Assembly: GCF_030345705.1 (NCBI RefSeq)
Contig: NZ_JAUASW010000001.1
Location: forward strand, 434,001 to 498,000
Source: Pelomonas sp. SE-A7
GTDB taxonomy: Bacteria; Pseudomonadota; Gammaproteobacteria; Burkholderiales; Burkholderiaceae_C
Direction of reading: 5' to 3'
Length of the DNA: 64,000 nt
Part shown: piece after piece, positions 53,129-62,401 of the stretch
How the letters are laid out: each line of letters begins with the position of its first letter
Numbering within the stretch: the stretch's first letter is position 1
Position numbers and translations under genes: made by a program
Notes under the pieces: generated by a model
Database searches by the model: none
Told to the model about the DNA's origin: nothing
The model's input: the letters and a program-made list of their open reading frames with translations, nothing else

Positions 53129-54336
53129 GCAACCGTCCGCTGCGTCTGCTGACCTTCTCCACGCTCTACCCGAGCAGCGTGAGGCCGGGCCACGGCATCT
53201 TCGTCGAGACCCGGTTGCGCGAGCTGCTCAAGGGCGGTGGCATCGAGGCCAAGGTGGTGGCGCCCGTGCCCTGGTTTCCGTTCACCCATCCGCGCTTCGG
53301 CGAGTACGCCAAGATGGCGGCCACGCCCAGGCGCGAGCAGCGCAACGGCCTGGACGTGCTGCATCCGCGCTACCTGCTGCCGCCCAAGGTCGGCATGTAC
53401 ATGGCGCCGGATTCGCTGGCCCGTGCCGCGATCCGCGCCATCGACCAGCTGCTCGACGAGGGCTTCGACTTCGACGTCATCGACGCCCACTACTACTACC
53501 CCGATGGCGTGGCGGCGGCCCAGCTGGCAAAGCGCTACGGCAAACCGTTGACGATCACGGCCCGCGGCACCGACCTGAACCTCATCCCCGCGTACCCACG
53601 CGCCAAGCGCCGCATCCATGAGGCGGCCTTGCAGGCCGATGCCTCCATCGGCGTCTGCAATGCGCTGATGGACGTGCTGCGCGGCTGGGGCCTGCCCGAG
53701 CAGAAGCTCAATGTGTTCCGCAACGGCGTGGACCTCGAGCGCTTCCGGCCGGTCGATTCCCAGGAGGCCCGCGAAGCGCTGGGCCTCAAGGGACCGGGGC
53801 CCTGGATCATCAGCGTCGGCTACCTGATAGAGCGCAAGGGCCATCACCTGACGATAGAGGCGCTGGCCCAGCTCGCGCCCCGGCTGCCGGAGGCCCGCCT
53901 GGTCTTTGTCGGCCAGGGCGAGGAAGAGGGTGCCTTGCGGGCGCTGGCCCAGCAGCTGGGCGTGGCCGACCGCGTGATCTTCGCCGGCCCGCAGCCCAAT
54001 ACCGAGCTCTACCGCTGGTACAGCGCAGCTGACCTGTTCGTGCTGGCGAGCAGTCGCGAGGGCTGGGCCAATGTGCTGCTGGAATCCATGGCCTGCGGAA
54101 CGCCGGTGGTGGCCAGCAGCATCTGGGGCACGCCCGAAGTCGTGACCGATCCTCGGGTCGGGCAGTTGGTCGAGCAACGCACCGGCCCGGCCTTTGCCGA
54201 GGGCATTGCGGCCCAGTTGGCCAAGGCCACGGACCGCGGCCTGGTGCGCCGCTATGCCGAAGGATTCAGCTGGCAGGCGACCAGTGACGCCCAGCGCGAG
54301 TTGTTTACGCGCCTGGCCAGGGCAGGGCGCGCCTGA
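53125..54336 (+). CDS. Glycosyltransferase family 4 protein
   Basis: A 403-residue GT-B enzyme. The N-terminal LLTFSTLYPSSVRPGHGIFVETRL and the donor site SSREGWANVLLESMACGTPVV are intact. ATG 53125 overlaps the previous stop (ATGA). It is cytoplasmic and probably acts in the same repeat-unit pathway. Length and motifs are normal. Confidence 0.87.
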   Translation: MSNRPLRLLTFSTLYPSSVRPGHGIFVETRLRELLKGGGIEAKVVAPVPWFPFTHPRFGEYAKMAATPRREQRNGLDVLHPRYLLPPKVGMYMAPDSLARAAIRAIDQLLDEGFDFDVIDAHYYYPDGVAAAQLAKRYGKPLTITARGTDLNLIPAYPRAKRRIHEAALQADASIGVCNALMDVLRGWGLPEQKLNVFRNGVDLERFRPVDSQEAREALGLKGPGPWIISVGYLIERKGHHLTIEALAQLAPRLPEARLVFVGQGEEEGALRALAQQLGVADRVIFAGPQPNTELYRWYSAADLFVLASSREGWANVLLESMACGTPVVASSIWGTPEVVTDPRVGQLVEQRTGPAFAEGIAAQLAKATDRGLVRRYAEGFSWQATSDAQRELFTRLARAGRA

Positions 54337-54445
54337 AGGATTTCACGCTGGGCAGCGACACAGCGACCTGCCGTGAGCTTCCTGGGCGAGCCAGGCGGCC
54401 CGAGGCGCGATACTCGCGCGGGAACAAAGAACCGGATCGAGCAAG

Positions 54446-55765
54446 ATGAAAGTTACCGTCATTGGTTCAGGCTATGTGGGCTTGGTGACCGGCGCCTGCC
54501 TCGCGGAGATGGGCAACCATGTGCTGTGCCTGGACGTCGACCCGGCCAAGATCAAGATCCTCAAGGAAGGGGGCATCCCCATCCATGAGCCCGGCCTGCA
54601 TGAGCTGGTGCAGCGGAACATGGCTGCCGGCCGCCTGGACTTCACCACCGAGGCCGAGCGCGCCGTGGCCCATGGCACGCTGCAGTTCATCGCCGTCGGC
54701 ACGCCGCCGGACGAAGACGGCTCGGCCGACATGAAATACGTGCTGGCCGCGGCCAGCAGCCTCGGTCGCCTGATGACCGACTACAAGGTCGTGGTCGACA
54801 AGAGCACGGTGCCGGTGGGCACGGCCGACAAGGTTCAGGCCGCCATCCAGGCCGAGCTGGACAAGCGCGGCGTCAAGCTCGACTTCGCCGTGGTGTCCAA
54901 CCCGGAGTTCCTGAAAGAGGGCGCGGCCGTGGCCGACTTCATGCGGCCGGACCGCGTCATCGTCGGCAGCAACGACGAGCGTGCGACCCTGCTGATGCGA
55001 GCCTTGTACTCCCCCTTCGTGCGCAACCGCGACCGCCTGCTGGTCATGGATCCGCGCAGCGCCGAATTCACCAAGTACGCCGCCAACGCCATGCTGGCCA
55101 CGCGCATCAGCTTCATGAACGAGCTGTCGCGCCTGGCCGAGCGCCTGGGCGCCGACATCGAGCTGGTGCGCCAGGGCATTGGCAGCGACCCGCGCATCGG
55201 CACGCAGTTCCTCTATCCCGGCGTCGGCTACGGCGGTTCCTGCTTCCCCAAGGACGTCAAGGCCCTGGTCCGCACCGCCGCCGATTGCGGCATGCCGCTG
55301 GAACTGCTGAGCGCGGTCGAATCGGTCAACGAGACGCAGAAGCGCCTGCTGGTGGACAAGGTGGTGCGCCGCTTCGGCGAGGACCTCCAAGGCAAGACCT
55401 TTGCGCTGTGGGGCCTGGCCTTCAAGCCCGATACCGACGACATGCGCGAGGCTCCGAGCCGCGTCATCATCGACGAGCTGGTGCGCCGCGGCGCCGCGGT
55501 CCGGGCCTATGACCCGGTGGCGCAGCAGGAAGCCGCCCGTGTGCTGGAAGGCACGCCGCGGCTGAGCATCGTGGAGAGCGCCATGGACGCGATCAAGGGC
55601 GCCGATGCCTTGTTGATCGTGACCGAGTGGAAGGAGTTCCGCAGCCCGGATTTCGATGCGATCCAGCAAGAGCTGAGTACCCCTGTGATCTTTGACGGGC
55701 GCAATCTGTACGAGCCCGAACTGGTCCGCGCCATGGGTATCGAATACCTGCCGATAGGCCGCTAA
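54446..55765 (+). CDS. ugd: UDP-glucose 6-dehydrogenase
   Basis: A 439-residue NAD-dependent enzyme converting UDP-glucose to UDP-glucuronate. The NAD site is VIGSGYVGLVTGACLA; the catalytic C266 lies in GYGGSCFPKD. With the TviB-like enzyme the locus has two types of uronic acid precursor. A 109-base gap separates it from the upstream glycosyltransferase, and it is three bases from the ligase-like gene. Confidence 0.93.
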   Translation: MKVTVIGSGYVGLVTGACLAEMGNHVLCLDVDPAKIKILKEGGIPIHEPGLHELVQRNMAAGRLDFTTEAERAVAHGTLQFIAVGTPPDEDGSADMKYVLAAASSLGRLMTDYKVVVDKSTVPVGTADKVQAAIQAELDKRGVKLDFAVVSNPEFLKEGAAVADFMRPDRVIVGSNDERATLLMRALYSPFVRNRDRLLVMDPRSAEFTKYAANAMLATRISFMNELSRLAERLGADIELVRQGIGSDPRIGTQFLYPGVGYGGSCFPKDVKALVRTAADCGMPLELLSAVESVNETQKRLLVDKVVRRFGEDLQGKTFALWGLAFKPDTDDMREAPSRVIIDELVRRGAAVRAYDPVAQQEAARVLEGTPRLSIVESAMDAIKGADALLIVTEWKEFRSPDFDAIQQELSTPVIFDGRNLYEPELVRAMGIEYLPIGR

Positions 55766-55768
55766 GCC

Positions 55769-57076
55769 ATGTTCACCCTGGCCGTGGTGGCCGCCATCGC
55801 GACGCTGGCCTTCCTGGGCCTGCGCCATCCTGCCCTGGGTGTGCTGGGCTGGACCTGGATCAGCCTGATGAACCCGCATGCGCTGACCTGGCGGCTGGCC
55901 GATGCGCCGGTGGCCGCCATCATGGCGGTGTCGACGCTGATCGGCCTGCTGGCGACCAGTGACCGGCGCAACTTCCGCTTCAGCCCCGAGATGGTGGTGC
56001 TGTCGATGTTCATGGCCTGGATGTGCATCACGCTGCCGTTCTCGATGCGCTTCGATCCCAGCTTCGCGCTGTGGAACCGCGTGATGAAGATCGACCTGAT
56101 GATCCTGGTCGCGCTGTTCGTCCTGTATTCGCGCCAGCACATCGTGGCGCTGGCCTGGGTGATGGTGGGTTCGGTCGGCATCTACGGCGTCAAGGGCGGT
56201 CTTTTCACCCTGGCTACCGGGGGTACGTACCGCGTGTGGGGTCCGGACGGCACCTACATCTATGGCAACAACGAGGTGGCGCTGGCGCTGGTGATGGTCA
56301 TCCCGCTGATGCGCTTCCTGCAGATGACCAGCGACAAGTTGTGGGTGCGCCGCGGCCTGGTGGCCTCGATGGTGCTCTGCGCGGTGGCCGCCATCGGCAG
56401 TCAGTCCCGGGGGGCTCTGCTGGCGATCACGGCCATGGCCCTGGTCATGTGGTGGCGTGGCCCACACCGGGCCCGTGCCGGCCTGGTCATGCTGGCCCTG
56501 GGCGTGCTCGTGATCATCTTCATGCCCGATTCGTGGACCGAGCGCATGTCCACGATCAAGACCTATGACCAGGATGATTCGGCGAACCAGCGATTGAACG
56601 CCTGGATGATGGCCTGGAACATCGCCAAGGACCGCCTTTTCGGCGCCGGCTTCATGGTCTCGGTGCCCGAGGTCTGCGCCGTGTATTCGCCGATCCCCAC
56701 CGACTGCCGGGCGGCCCACAGCATCTACTTCATGGTGCTGGGCGAGCATGGCTTCATCGGCCTCATCCTGTTCCTGGTCTTCTGGTTCCTGGTCTGGCGC
56801 TCGGCGGGCAAGCTGCGTGTCGAGGCGGCCAGGCAGGCCGAGACCGCCTGGCTGGCGCCGCTGGGCGCCATGGCCCAGGTGAGCCTGGCCGGCTATGCGG
56901 TGGGGGGGGCTTTCCTGAGCCTGTCCTACTACGACCTGCCATACAACATCATGGTGCTGGTGGTGCTGGCGCGCCGCTGGATGGCCCGCAAGGCCTGGAT
57001 GGAGGAGGCTGCCGAGGCGGCCGACCCGGCAACCGTCGGCAAGCGCAAGACGCTGTTCGGCTTGAGGATAGGCTGA
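55769..57076 (+). CDS. Exosortase A-associated O-antigen-ligase-like membrane protein
   Basis: A 435-residue polytopic membrane protein with about ten to twelve helices and the periplasmic loop region near residue 300 (SANQRLNAWMMAW) of the O-antigen ligase/Wzy family. It should polymerise the repeat unit or transfer glycan to a protein. The type is known from exosortase A loci. It contains a run of eight G at 56902-56909. The stop overlaps the next start by one base (TGATG). Confidence 0.85.
   Translation: MFTLAVVAAIATLAFLGLRHPALGVLGWTWISLMNPHALTWRLADAPVAAIMAVSTLIGLLATSDRRNFRFSPEMVVLSMFMAWMCITLPFSMRFDPSFALWNRVMKIDLMILVALFVLYSRQHIVALAWVMVGSVGIYGVKGGLFTLATGGTYRVWGPDGTYIYGNNEVALALVMVIPLMRFLQMTSDKLWVRRGLVASMVLCAVAAIGSQSRGALLAITAMALVMWWRGPHRARAGLVMLALGVLVIIFMPDSWTERMSTIKTYDQDDSANQRLNAWMMAWNIAKDRLFGAGFMVSVPEVCAVYSPIPTDCRAAHSIYFMVLGEHGFIGLILFLVFWFLVWRSAGKLRVEAARQAETAWLAPLGAMAQVSLAGYAVGGAFLSLSYYDLPYNIMVLVVLARRWMARKAWMEEAAEAADPATVGKRKTLFGLRIG
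56902..56909 (+). repeat. G8 homopolymer inside the ligase-like gene
   Basis: Eight consecutive G in the coding strand, at about codon 380 of the ligase-like gene. Such a tract can slip during replication and shift the frame, removing the C-terminal part. Confidence 0.75.
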
Positions 57077-58023
57077 TGCTGCTTCGCAACCTGCTCGCCT
57101 GGGCGGCGCCCGCCGGCCCGCGCTCGCGCCTGTCGGTGCTGATGTTCCACCGGGTCGTGCCCGAGGTGGACCCGCTGTTCCCCGACGAGATGCACGCGGC
57201 CCGCTTCGACGAGCTGTGCGGCCGGCTCGCCCGCTGGTTCCATGTGCTGCCGCTGGACGAGGCGGCGCGCCGCCTGGCCGATGGCAGCCTGCCGAGCCGC
57301 CCGCTCAGCATCACCTTCGACGACGGCTACGCCGACAACCGCGAGGTGGCCCTGCCCATCCTGCAGAAGCATGGCCTGACCGCCACCTTCTTCATCTCCA
57401 CCGGGTTCCTGGACGGTGGCCGCATGTGGAACGACAGCCTGATCGAGACGGTACGGGCCTGCCGCCTGGCCGAGCTGGACCTCAGCTCGCTGGACCTGGG
57501 CCGCCATCCGCTCGCCAGCATCGAGGACCGTCGCGCGGCGGTCCGCAGCCTGGTCGGCCAGGTCAAGTACCAGCCGGTGGCGCGGCGCCTGGAGCTGTGC
57601 GGGCAGATCGCCCAGCTGGCGCAGGTCGAGCTGCCGACCGATCTGATGATGAGTTCCGAACAGGTGGTCGAACTGCGCCGTGCCGGCATGCAGATCGGCG
57701 CCCACACCCTGTCCCATCCCATCCTGGCCAAGCTGGATGAGCCGGCGGCCGAGGCCGAGATCCTGGGCAGCAAGCAGCGCCTGGAAGAATTGCTCGGCGA
57801 GCGGGTCGGCCTGTTCGCCTATCCGAACGGCAAGCCGGGCGAGGACTACTCGCCGGCCAATGTCGAGCTGACGCGCCGCCTGGGTTTCGATGCGGCGGTC
57901 AGCACCGCCTGGGGCGCCAGCCGCCAGGGCGACGACCTGATGCAGATCTACCGCTTCACGCCCTGGGACCGGTCGTTGAGCCGCTTCGGCTGGCGCATGC
58001 TGGCCAACCTGCGCCGGGCCTGA
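57076..58023 (+). CDS. NodB-type polysaccharide deacetylase
   Basis: A 315-residue deacetylase. The metal site is TFDDGY (residues about 78-83) and the histidines in GAHTLSHP (about 211-218). No signal peptide is visible, although the N-terminus is mildly hydrophobic. It probably trims N- or O-acetyl groups on the sugar precursors or polymer. It is different in type from the DUF3473 deacetylase at 42804. It overlaps the ligase-like gene by one base and converges with the asparagine synthetase-like gene across 16 bases. Confidence 0.88.
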   Translation: MLLRNLLAWAAPAGPRSRLSVLMFHRVVPEVDPLFPDEMHAARFDELCGRLARWFHVLPLDEAARRLADGSLPSRPLSITFDDGYADNREVALPILQKHGLTATFFISTGFLDGGRMWNDSLIETVRACRLAELDLSSLDLGRHPLASIEDRRAAVRSLVGQVKYQPVARRLELCGQIAQLAQVELPTDLMMSSEQVVELRRAGMQIGAHTLSHPILAKLDEPAAEAEILGSKQRLEELLGERVGLFAYPNGKPGEDYSPANVELTRRLGFDAAVSTAWGASRQGDDLMQIYRFTPWDRSLSRFGWRMLANLRRA

Positions 58024-58039
58024 GTTCCAGGCCCGCAGC

Positions 58040-59749
58040 TCAGGCCATGCGGTAGTTCGGCGCCTTGGCCGCGAGCCACTGCTCCAGCATCATCAGGATC
58101 CAGACCATCTCGCCGAAGTAGCCGGCGTGCTGGCTGAGCCGTTCGTCGAGCAGGCTGCCCACGAATTCGCGCCTCACGATGCCGCGGTCGGCCAGGCCGT
58201 GCAAAGACTTGCCCGCCAGGGCCTTGAGGCCGTCGTGTCGGGCGGTCCAGACGCCGAAGGGCAGGCCGAAGCCCTGCTTCTTCTTGGTGAGGATCTCGTC
58301 CGGCAGGAAGCCGCGCAGCGCTTCCTTGAAGAACCAGCGCAGGCGCAGGCCCTTGAGCTTGAAGTCCGGGCGCAGCCGTTCGGAGAACGCCAGCAGGCCG
58401 TCGTCCAGCATGGGGAAACCGACGCTGAGGCCGGCCAGGCCGGTCGTGCCTACGACCTTGGGCAAGTCGCAGTCGGCCAAGGTGTAGCGCCAGTCGAAGG
58501 CCAGCATGCGGTTGACCAGGTCCTTGCCCTGGGCCTGGGGCCAGAGCGCGCGCTGCTGCTCGGCCGGCCCCTCGATGTTGACCGCTGCCAGCAGCTGCGG
58601 TGTCAGCACATCATGCAGGCCCAGATGGAACAGCAGGTTGTAGGTCATCAGGCGGTCGGGCATGGGCACCTTGGCCTGGTTCACATAGCTGGCGCCCTTC
58701 TTGATCAGAGGGATGCTGCGCACCAGGCCCAGGCTGCTGATGGGCTCCAGCAAGCCTTGGCGCAAGACCGCGGGAATGCTGCCGTACCAGCCGAACACCT
58801 TCTGCTTGGCGTAGCGGGTGTTGCCGCCGAAAAGCTCGTCGCCGCCATCGCCGGCCAGGATGTGGTTGACGCCATCCTCGCGGGCCATCTTGGCGCAGTA
58901 GAAGGCGGGCAGGGCGGAGGAGTTGCCGAAGGGCTGGTCGTAATGCGCCGCCACCGCCGGGATGCTGGCCACCAGGTCGGCCGGCGTCACGTAGTACTCG
59001 TGGTGCTCGGTCTTGAAATGGCGGGCCGCCAGACGGGCGTACTCCATCTCGTCATAGCCTTCGGCGTCGAAGCCTATTGAGTAGCTGGCGGCGGGCCGGT
59101 TCGCCACCTGGCCGAGCATGCCGGCCACGGTGGAGCTGTCGGTGCCGCCGCTGAGGAAGCAGGCCGGCTTGCTGCCGTCCAGCTGCGAGGCCACGGCCTC
59201 GCGCAGCAGGCCGCGGAATTCCTGCGCCAGGCTGTCGAACGAATCGCGACCGCCCTCCTGGAAGGTCGGCACCCAGTAGGGCTCCACGCGCAGCTGGCCT
59301 TGCTCGAACACCGCCACATGGCCGGCCGGCAGGCGCTGGATGCCGCGGTAGATGGTGCGCGGCGCCGGGATGACGTGGAAGTACAGGTAATCGAAGATCG
59401 CCTGCGGATCCAGGTCCGGCTCGGCGCCGGCCAGCGCATCGGCGCGCGGCGCGAAGCTCAAGCCGCCGGCTTCGGCGCGGTAGCAGACGCTGTCCACCGC
59501 GAAGCGGTCGACCGCCAGCACGCAGCGGCCATCCGGCAGGCGCAGGCCGACCGAGAAGCGGCCGCTGACGGCCTTGAGCACCTCGGCCGGCGAGCGGCCG
59601 GCGGAGAAGGCCTGCTTCCATGTGGCCAGCACGCCTTCGCTGGCCGCGAGGCTTGCGAGGCGAGCGTCCGCAAAGCGCGGCGCGCCGGTGGCGAAAGACG
59701 GGTCTTGTGCTTGCATGGGGTCGGACATCGGGTAGGCGAGGGGTGTCAT
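58040..59749 (-). CDS. Asparagine synthetase-like protein lacking the N-terminal cysteine
   Basis: A 569-residue protein with a C-terminal synthetase domain (PP-loop LSGGTDSS, about residues 198-205, and LAGDGGDELFGG) but an N-terminal domain that does not start with Met-Cys. The nucleophile C2 of class II amidotransferases is therefore missing, and it probably uses free ammonia or another nucleophile, or has another adenylating role. ATG 59749 overlaps the beta-helix stop by four bases (ATGA); 59728 and 59716 are later in-frame starts, and none restores a cysteine. It is on the minus strand, opposite to the main operon. Confidence 0.83.
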   Translation of the reverse strand: MTPLAYPMSDPMQAQDPSFATGAPRFADARLASLAASEGVLATWKQAFSAGRSPAEVLKAVSGRFSVGLRLPDGRCVLAVDRFAVDSVCYRAEAGGLSFAPRADALAGAEPDLDPQAIFDYLYFHVIPAPRTIYRGIQRLPAGHVAVFEQGQLRVEPYWVPTFQEGGRDSFDSLAQEFRGLLREAVASQLDGSKPACFLSGGTDSSTVAGMLGQVANRPAASYSIGFDAEGYDEMEYARLAARHFKTEHHEYYVTPADLVASIPAVAAHYDQPFGNSSALPAFYCAKMAREDGVNHILAGDGGDELFGGNTRYAKQKVFGWYGSIPAVLRQGLLEPISSLGLVRSIPLIKKGASYVNQAKVPMPDRLMTYNLLFHLGLHDVLTPQLLAAVNIEGPAEQQRALWPQAQGKDLVNRMLAFDWRYTLADCDLPKVVGTTGLAGLSVGFPMLDDGLLAFSERLRPDFKLKGLRLRWFFKEALRGFLPDEILTKKKQGFGLPFGVWTARHDGLKALAGKSLHGLADRGIVRREFVGSLLDERLSQHAGYFGEMVWILMMLEQWLAAKAPNYRMA

Positions 59750-60903
59750 TCCGTGGCTTGCAGGGCACCGGGCTGGCGCGCCGGGCCCTTGAGGGGAATC
59801 CAGTGGTGCGGGTGGCTGTACTCGCCTTCGGGCATCAGCACGACGCCGTCCTGCGGTGGAACTTGCACGGCCGTGCCGCGCAGGCGCGAGTGTCGCCTGA
59901 GTCGGTAGTCGCCGGAGCCGGGTGACACCAGTTCCGCCGACACGATCACCGTGTTGTTGCGGAAATTTCCACTGGCCGCGGCATCCAGTGGCTGCAGGCC
60001 GGCCAGCAGGTTGTTGGCCGCCGTCACCTGGGTGTTGCCTGGCGCCACCCGCAGCAGGCTGCCACCGCTGCGCCGCTGGTCCACCAGGGTGTTGTTGATC
60101 AGGTAGAGCTCGTTGCGCGGCCAGCGGTAGCCTTCCTCGCCATAGCTGACCAGGGTCGGGTTCTCGGTGCTGGCGCTCTGCTGGATCAGGTTGCCGATCA
60201 CATAGGCCAGTCCGCCATTGGGCAGGTTCAACTCGTAGCTGGCCCGGCCGCCGACCTCGTCGGTCAGCCGGTTGTAGCGGATGTCGTTGAGCTGGGCCCG
60301 GCTCTTGAGCAGGTGGCCGACATTGGCATGGTGGAAGTAGCTGCCGCGCACGGTCAGCCTCGCGATGGCGCCGGCGTAGAGATGGTGTGAAAGTCCGTCG
60401 CCGGCGCCGTTGTAGGCGAACTCGCTGTCGCGCACCTCCAGCTCCAGCGTGGGGTCGTTGCTGGTCATGATGCCGTTCTCGTTGGCGATGAACAGGCAGT
60501 CCTCGACCAGCAGGCTGCCGCGCTCCAGCCGGATGCCGGCGCCGTTGCGGTCGGGCACGCGTGTGCCTATGAAGTCGAAGCCGCGCACCTGCAGGCCCTC
60601 GGCCCGCACCACCCACAGCGCCTTGCCCTCGGCCGCCTGGCCGCCGGCGTTCAGGCGGACCCGCCCACCCACGGCCACCAGGCGCAGATTCTTCTGGGTC
60701 CAGACGGCGGTGTCGCCGAAATACTCGCCGGCGTCGACCTCGATCAGCTCGCCTTCACTGGCGACCTCGGCCGCCTGGGCCAGTGTGGTCAGCTCTCGGC
60801 CGGGCCCCACCTGAAGCCGGCCAGATTCGTTGCGGGCCCAGGTCGCCGCCCAGAGCAGGCTGCCGATCAGAACAAGGGAGGAGCGGAGAAATCGCGGCGA
60901 CAT
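59746..60903 (-). CDS. Exported right-handed parallel beta-helix protein
   Basis: A 385-residue protein. An N-terminal signal peptide (about residues 1-24, ending TWARN) is followed by repeated short strands with Asn ladders and ELTTLAQAAEVASEGELIEVDAGEY, the pattern of pectate-lyase-like beta helices. It could be a polysaccharide lyase, epimerase or carbohydrate-binding protein, acting in the periplasm. Catalytic residues are not clear. It is co-transcribed with the asparagine synthetase-like gene. ATG 60903 is used; ATG 60921 is a possible alternative. Neither has a good ribosome site. Confidence 0.7.
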   Translation of the reverse strand: MSPRFLRSSLVLIGSLLWAATWARNESGRLQVGPGRELTTLAQAAEVASEGELIEVDAGEYFGDTAVWTQKNLRLVAVGGRVRLNAGGQAAEGKALWVVRAEGLQVRGFDFIGTRVPDRNGAGIRLERGSLLVEDCLFIANENGIMTSNDPTLELEVRDSEFAYNGAGDGLSHHLYAGAIARLTVRGSYFHHANVGHLLKSRAQLNDIRYNRLTDEVGGRASYELNLPNGGLAYVIGNLIQQSASTENPTLVSYGEEGYRWPRNELYLINNTLVDQRRSGGSLLRVAPGNTQVTAANNLLAGLQPLDAAASGNFRNNTVIVSAELVSPGSGDYRLRRHSRLRGTAVQVPPQDGVVLMPEGEYSHPHHWIPLKGPARQPGALQATE

Positions 60904-61047
60904 GGACCCGGTGATGCACATATGAGCACCGAGGCTCGGCGCGCAGCGGGCGATTCTGCGGGCTACGCCTGAGTGCTGCAACTGGCGGTGATAGCATGCC
61001 GCACCGCTGGCGCCTCCTGCGGGCAAAGCCACGGAAAACGAAACCGC

Positions 61048-62295
61048 ATGAAGCGCGTGTTGATGATCGCCTACCACTTTCCGCCATTGGCGGGCAGCAG
61101 TGGGATCCAGCGCACGCTGCGCCTCGTGCAGGACCTGCCGCGTTTCGGCTGGCAGGCTGCCGTGCTCAGCACCGACCTGCGGGCCTACGAACGCATCAGC
61201 GAGGACCCGGCCAACGAGATTCCCGCCGGCACCCCGGTGCGCCGCGCGTTTGCGCTGGACACGGCCCGCCACCTGCAGCTCGGTGGCCGCTACCTGGGCT
61301 GGATGGCCCGGCCCGACCGCTGGATCAGCTGGCGCTTCGACGGCCTGCGCCAGGGCCTGAGGCTGGCGCGCGAGTTCAAGCCCGACCTGATCTGGTCCAC
61401 CTACCCCATTGCCAGCGCCCATGTGATCGGCAGCGCCCTGCATCGCAGGACCGGCCTGCCCTGGGTGGCCGATTTCCGCGACCCGATGGCGCACGACGGC
61501 TATCCCGAAGACCCCAAGACCTGGCAGCGCTTCCTGGAAGTCGAGCAGGACGTGGTGCGCCAGGCCAGTCGCTGCGTGTTCACCGCACCGGGCGCTGCCG
61601 CGCTGTACCGTGAGCGCTACCCGGACACCGCCGATCGCATGCGCGTGATTGAGAACGGCTACGACGAGGACAGCTTCGCCCGGCTGCCGGTCACCGGCCT
61701 TGCGCCGTCGGCCGGTCGGCCGATGGTGATGCTGCACAGCGGCGTCGTCTATGCGACGGAACGGGATCCGACTCCGCTGTTCACCGCACTGGGCCGGCTG
61801 CGCCAGAGCGGCCGACTGGGCCCGCAAGACCTGCGCATCCGCTTCCGTGCCGCGGTGAACGAAAGCATGCTGCGCGACCTGGCCCAGCAGCAGGGTGCGA
61901 GCGAGTTCATCGAGATCTGCCCGGCGATTCCCTATCGCGATGCCCTGACGGAAATGGTCGGCACCGATGTGCTGCTGGTGATGCAGGCGGCCAATTGCAA
62001 TGCCCAGATCCCGGCCAAGATCTACGAATACCTGCGGGCTGGCCGGCCCATCGTCGGCCTGACCGACCCAGCGGGCGACACCGCCGGCGTGCTGCGCGAG
62101 GCGGCCGTTCCGGACATCGTGCCGCTGGACTCGGCCGAGGCGATTGCCGCGGCTTTGCCCGGGCTGGTGGATCGCTGGCGCGCCGGCTTGCTGCCGCTGC
62201 CGCGGCCCGAAGCGGTGAAGGCGGCTTCGCGCCTGGGGCGCGCCGAGGCCATGGCGCGCCTGTTCGAGGAAGTGGCGCTGTCGCCTTCTCGCTGA
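61048..62295 (+). CDS. Glycosyltransferase (GT4-like)
   Basis: A 415-residue GT-B type enzyme. The opening VLMIAYHFPPLAGSSGIQRTLRL and the PWVADFRDPMAHDGYP segment are typical of a group seen in bacterial exopolysaccharide clusters; the donor site resembles AQIPAKIYEYLRAGRPIVGL. It is divergent from the beta-helix gene across 144 bases, which should hold both promoters. It probably adds a sugar at the surface polymer unit. Confidence 0.85.
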   Translation: MKRVLMIAYHFPPLAGSSGIQRTLRLVQDLPRFGWQAAVLSTDLRAYERISEDPANEIPAGTPVRRAFALDTARHLQLGGRYLGWMARPDRWISWRFDGLRQGLRLAREFKPDLIWSTYPIASAHVIGSALHRRTGLPWVADFRDPMAHDGYPEDPKTWQRFLEVEQDVVRQASRCVFTAPGAAALYRERYPDTADRMRVIENGYDEDSFARLPVTGLAPSAGRPMVMLHSGVVYATERDPTPLFTALGRLRQSGRLGPQDLRIRFRAAVNESMLRDLAQQQGASEFIEICPAIPYRDALTEMVGTDVLLVMQAANCNAQIPAKIYEYLRAGRPIVGLTDPAGDTAGVLREAAVPDIVPLDSAEAIAAALPGLVDRWRAGLLPLPRPEAVKAASRLGRAEAMARLFEEVALSPSR

Positions 62296-62401
62296 GGCGG
62301 CTGGCGGCGAAGCGAGAACCATCGCACGGGGATGGCGGCCGGGGCCCGCGTCGCCTGTCCCGGGCTCCAGGGCGGCCATGGGCGCTCGTTATAGTGCGGG
62401 G

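Noticed and set aside
59746..62379. An 877-codon minus-strand frame covering the beta-helix gene and the opposite glycosyltransferase
   Set aside because: Only its 3' half (59746-60903) has a signal peptide and beta-helix pattern; the rest is the antisense of the plus-strand glycosyltransferase.
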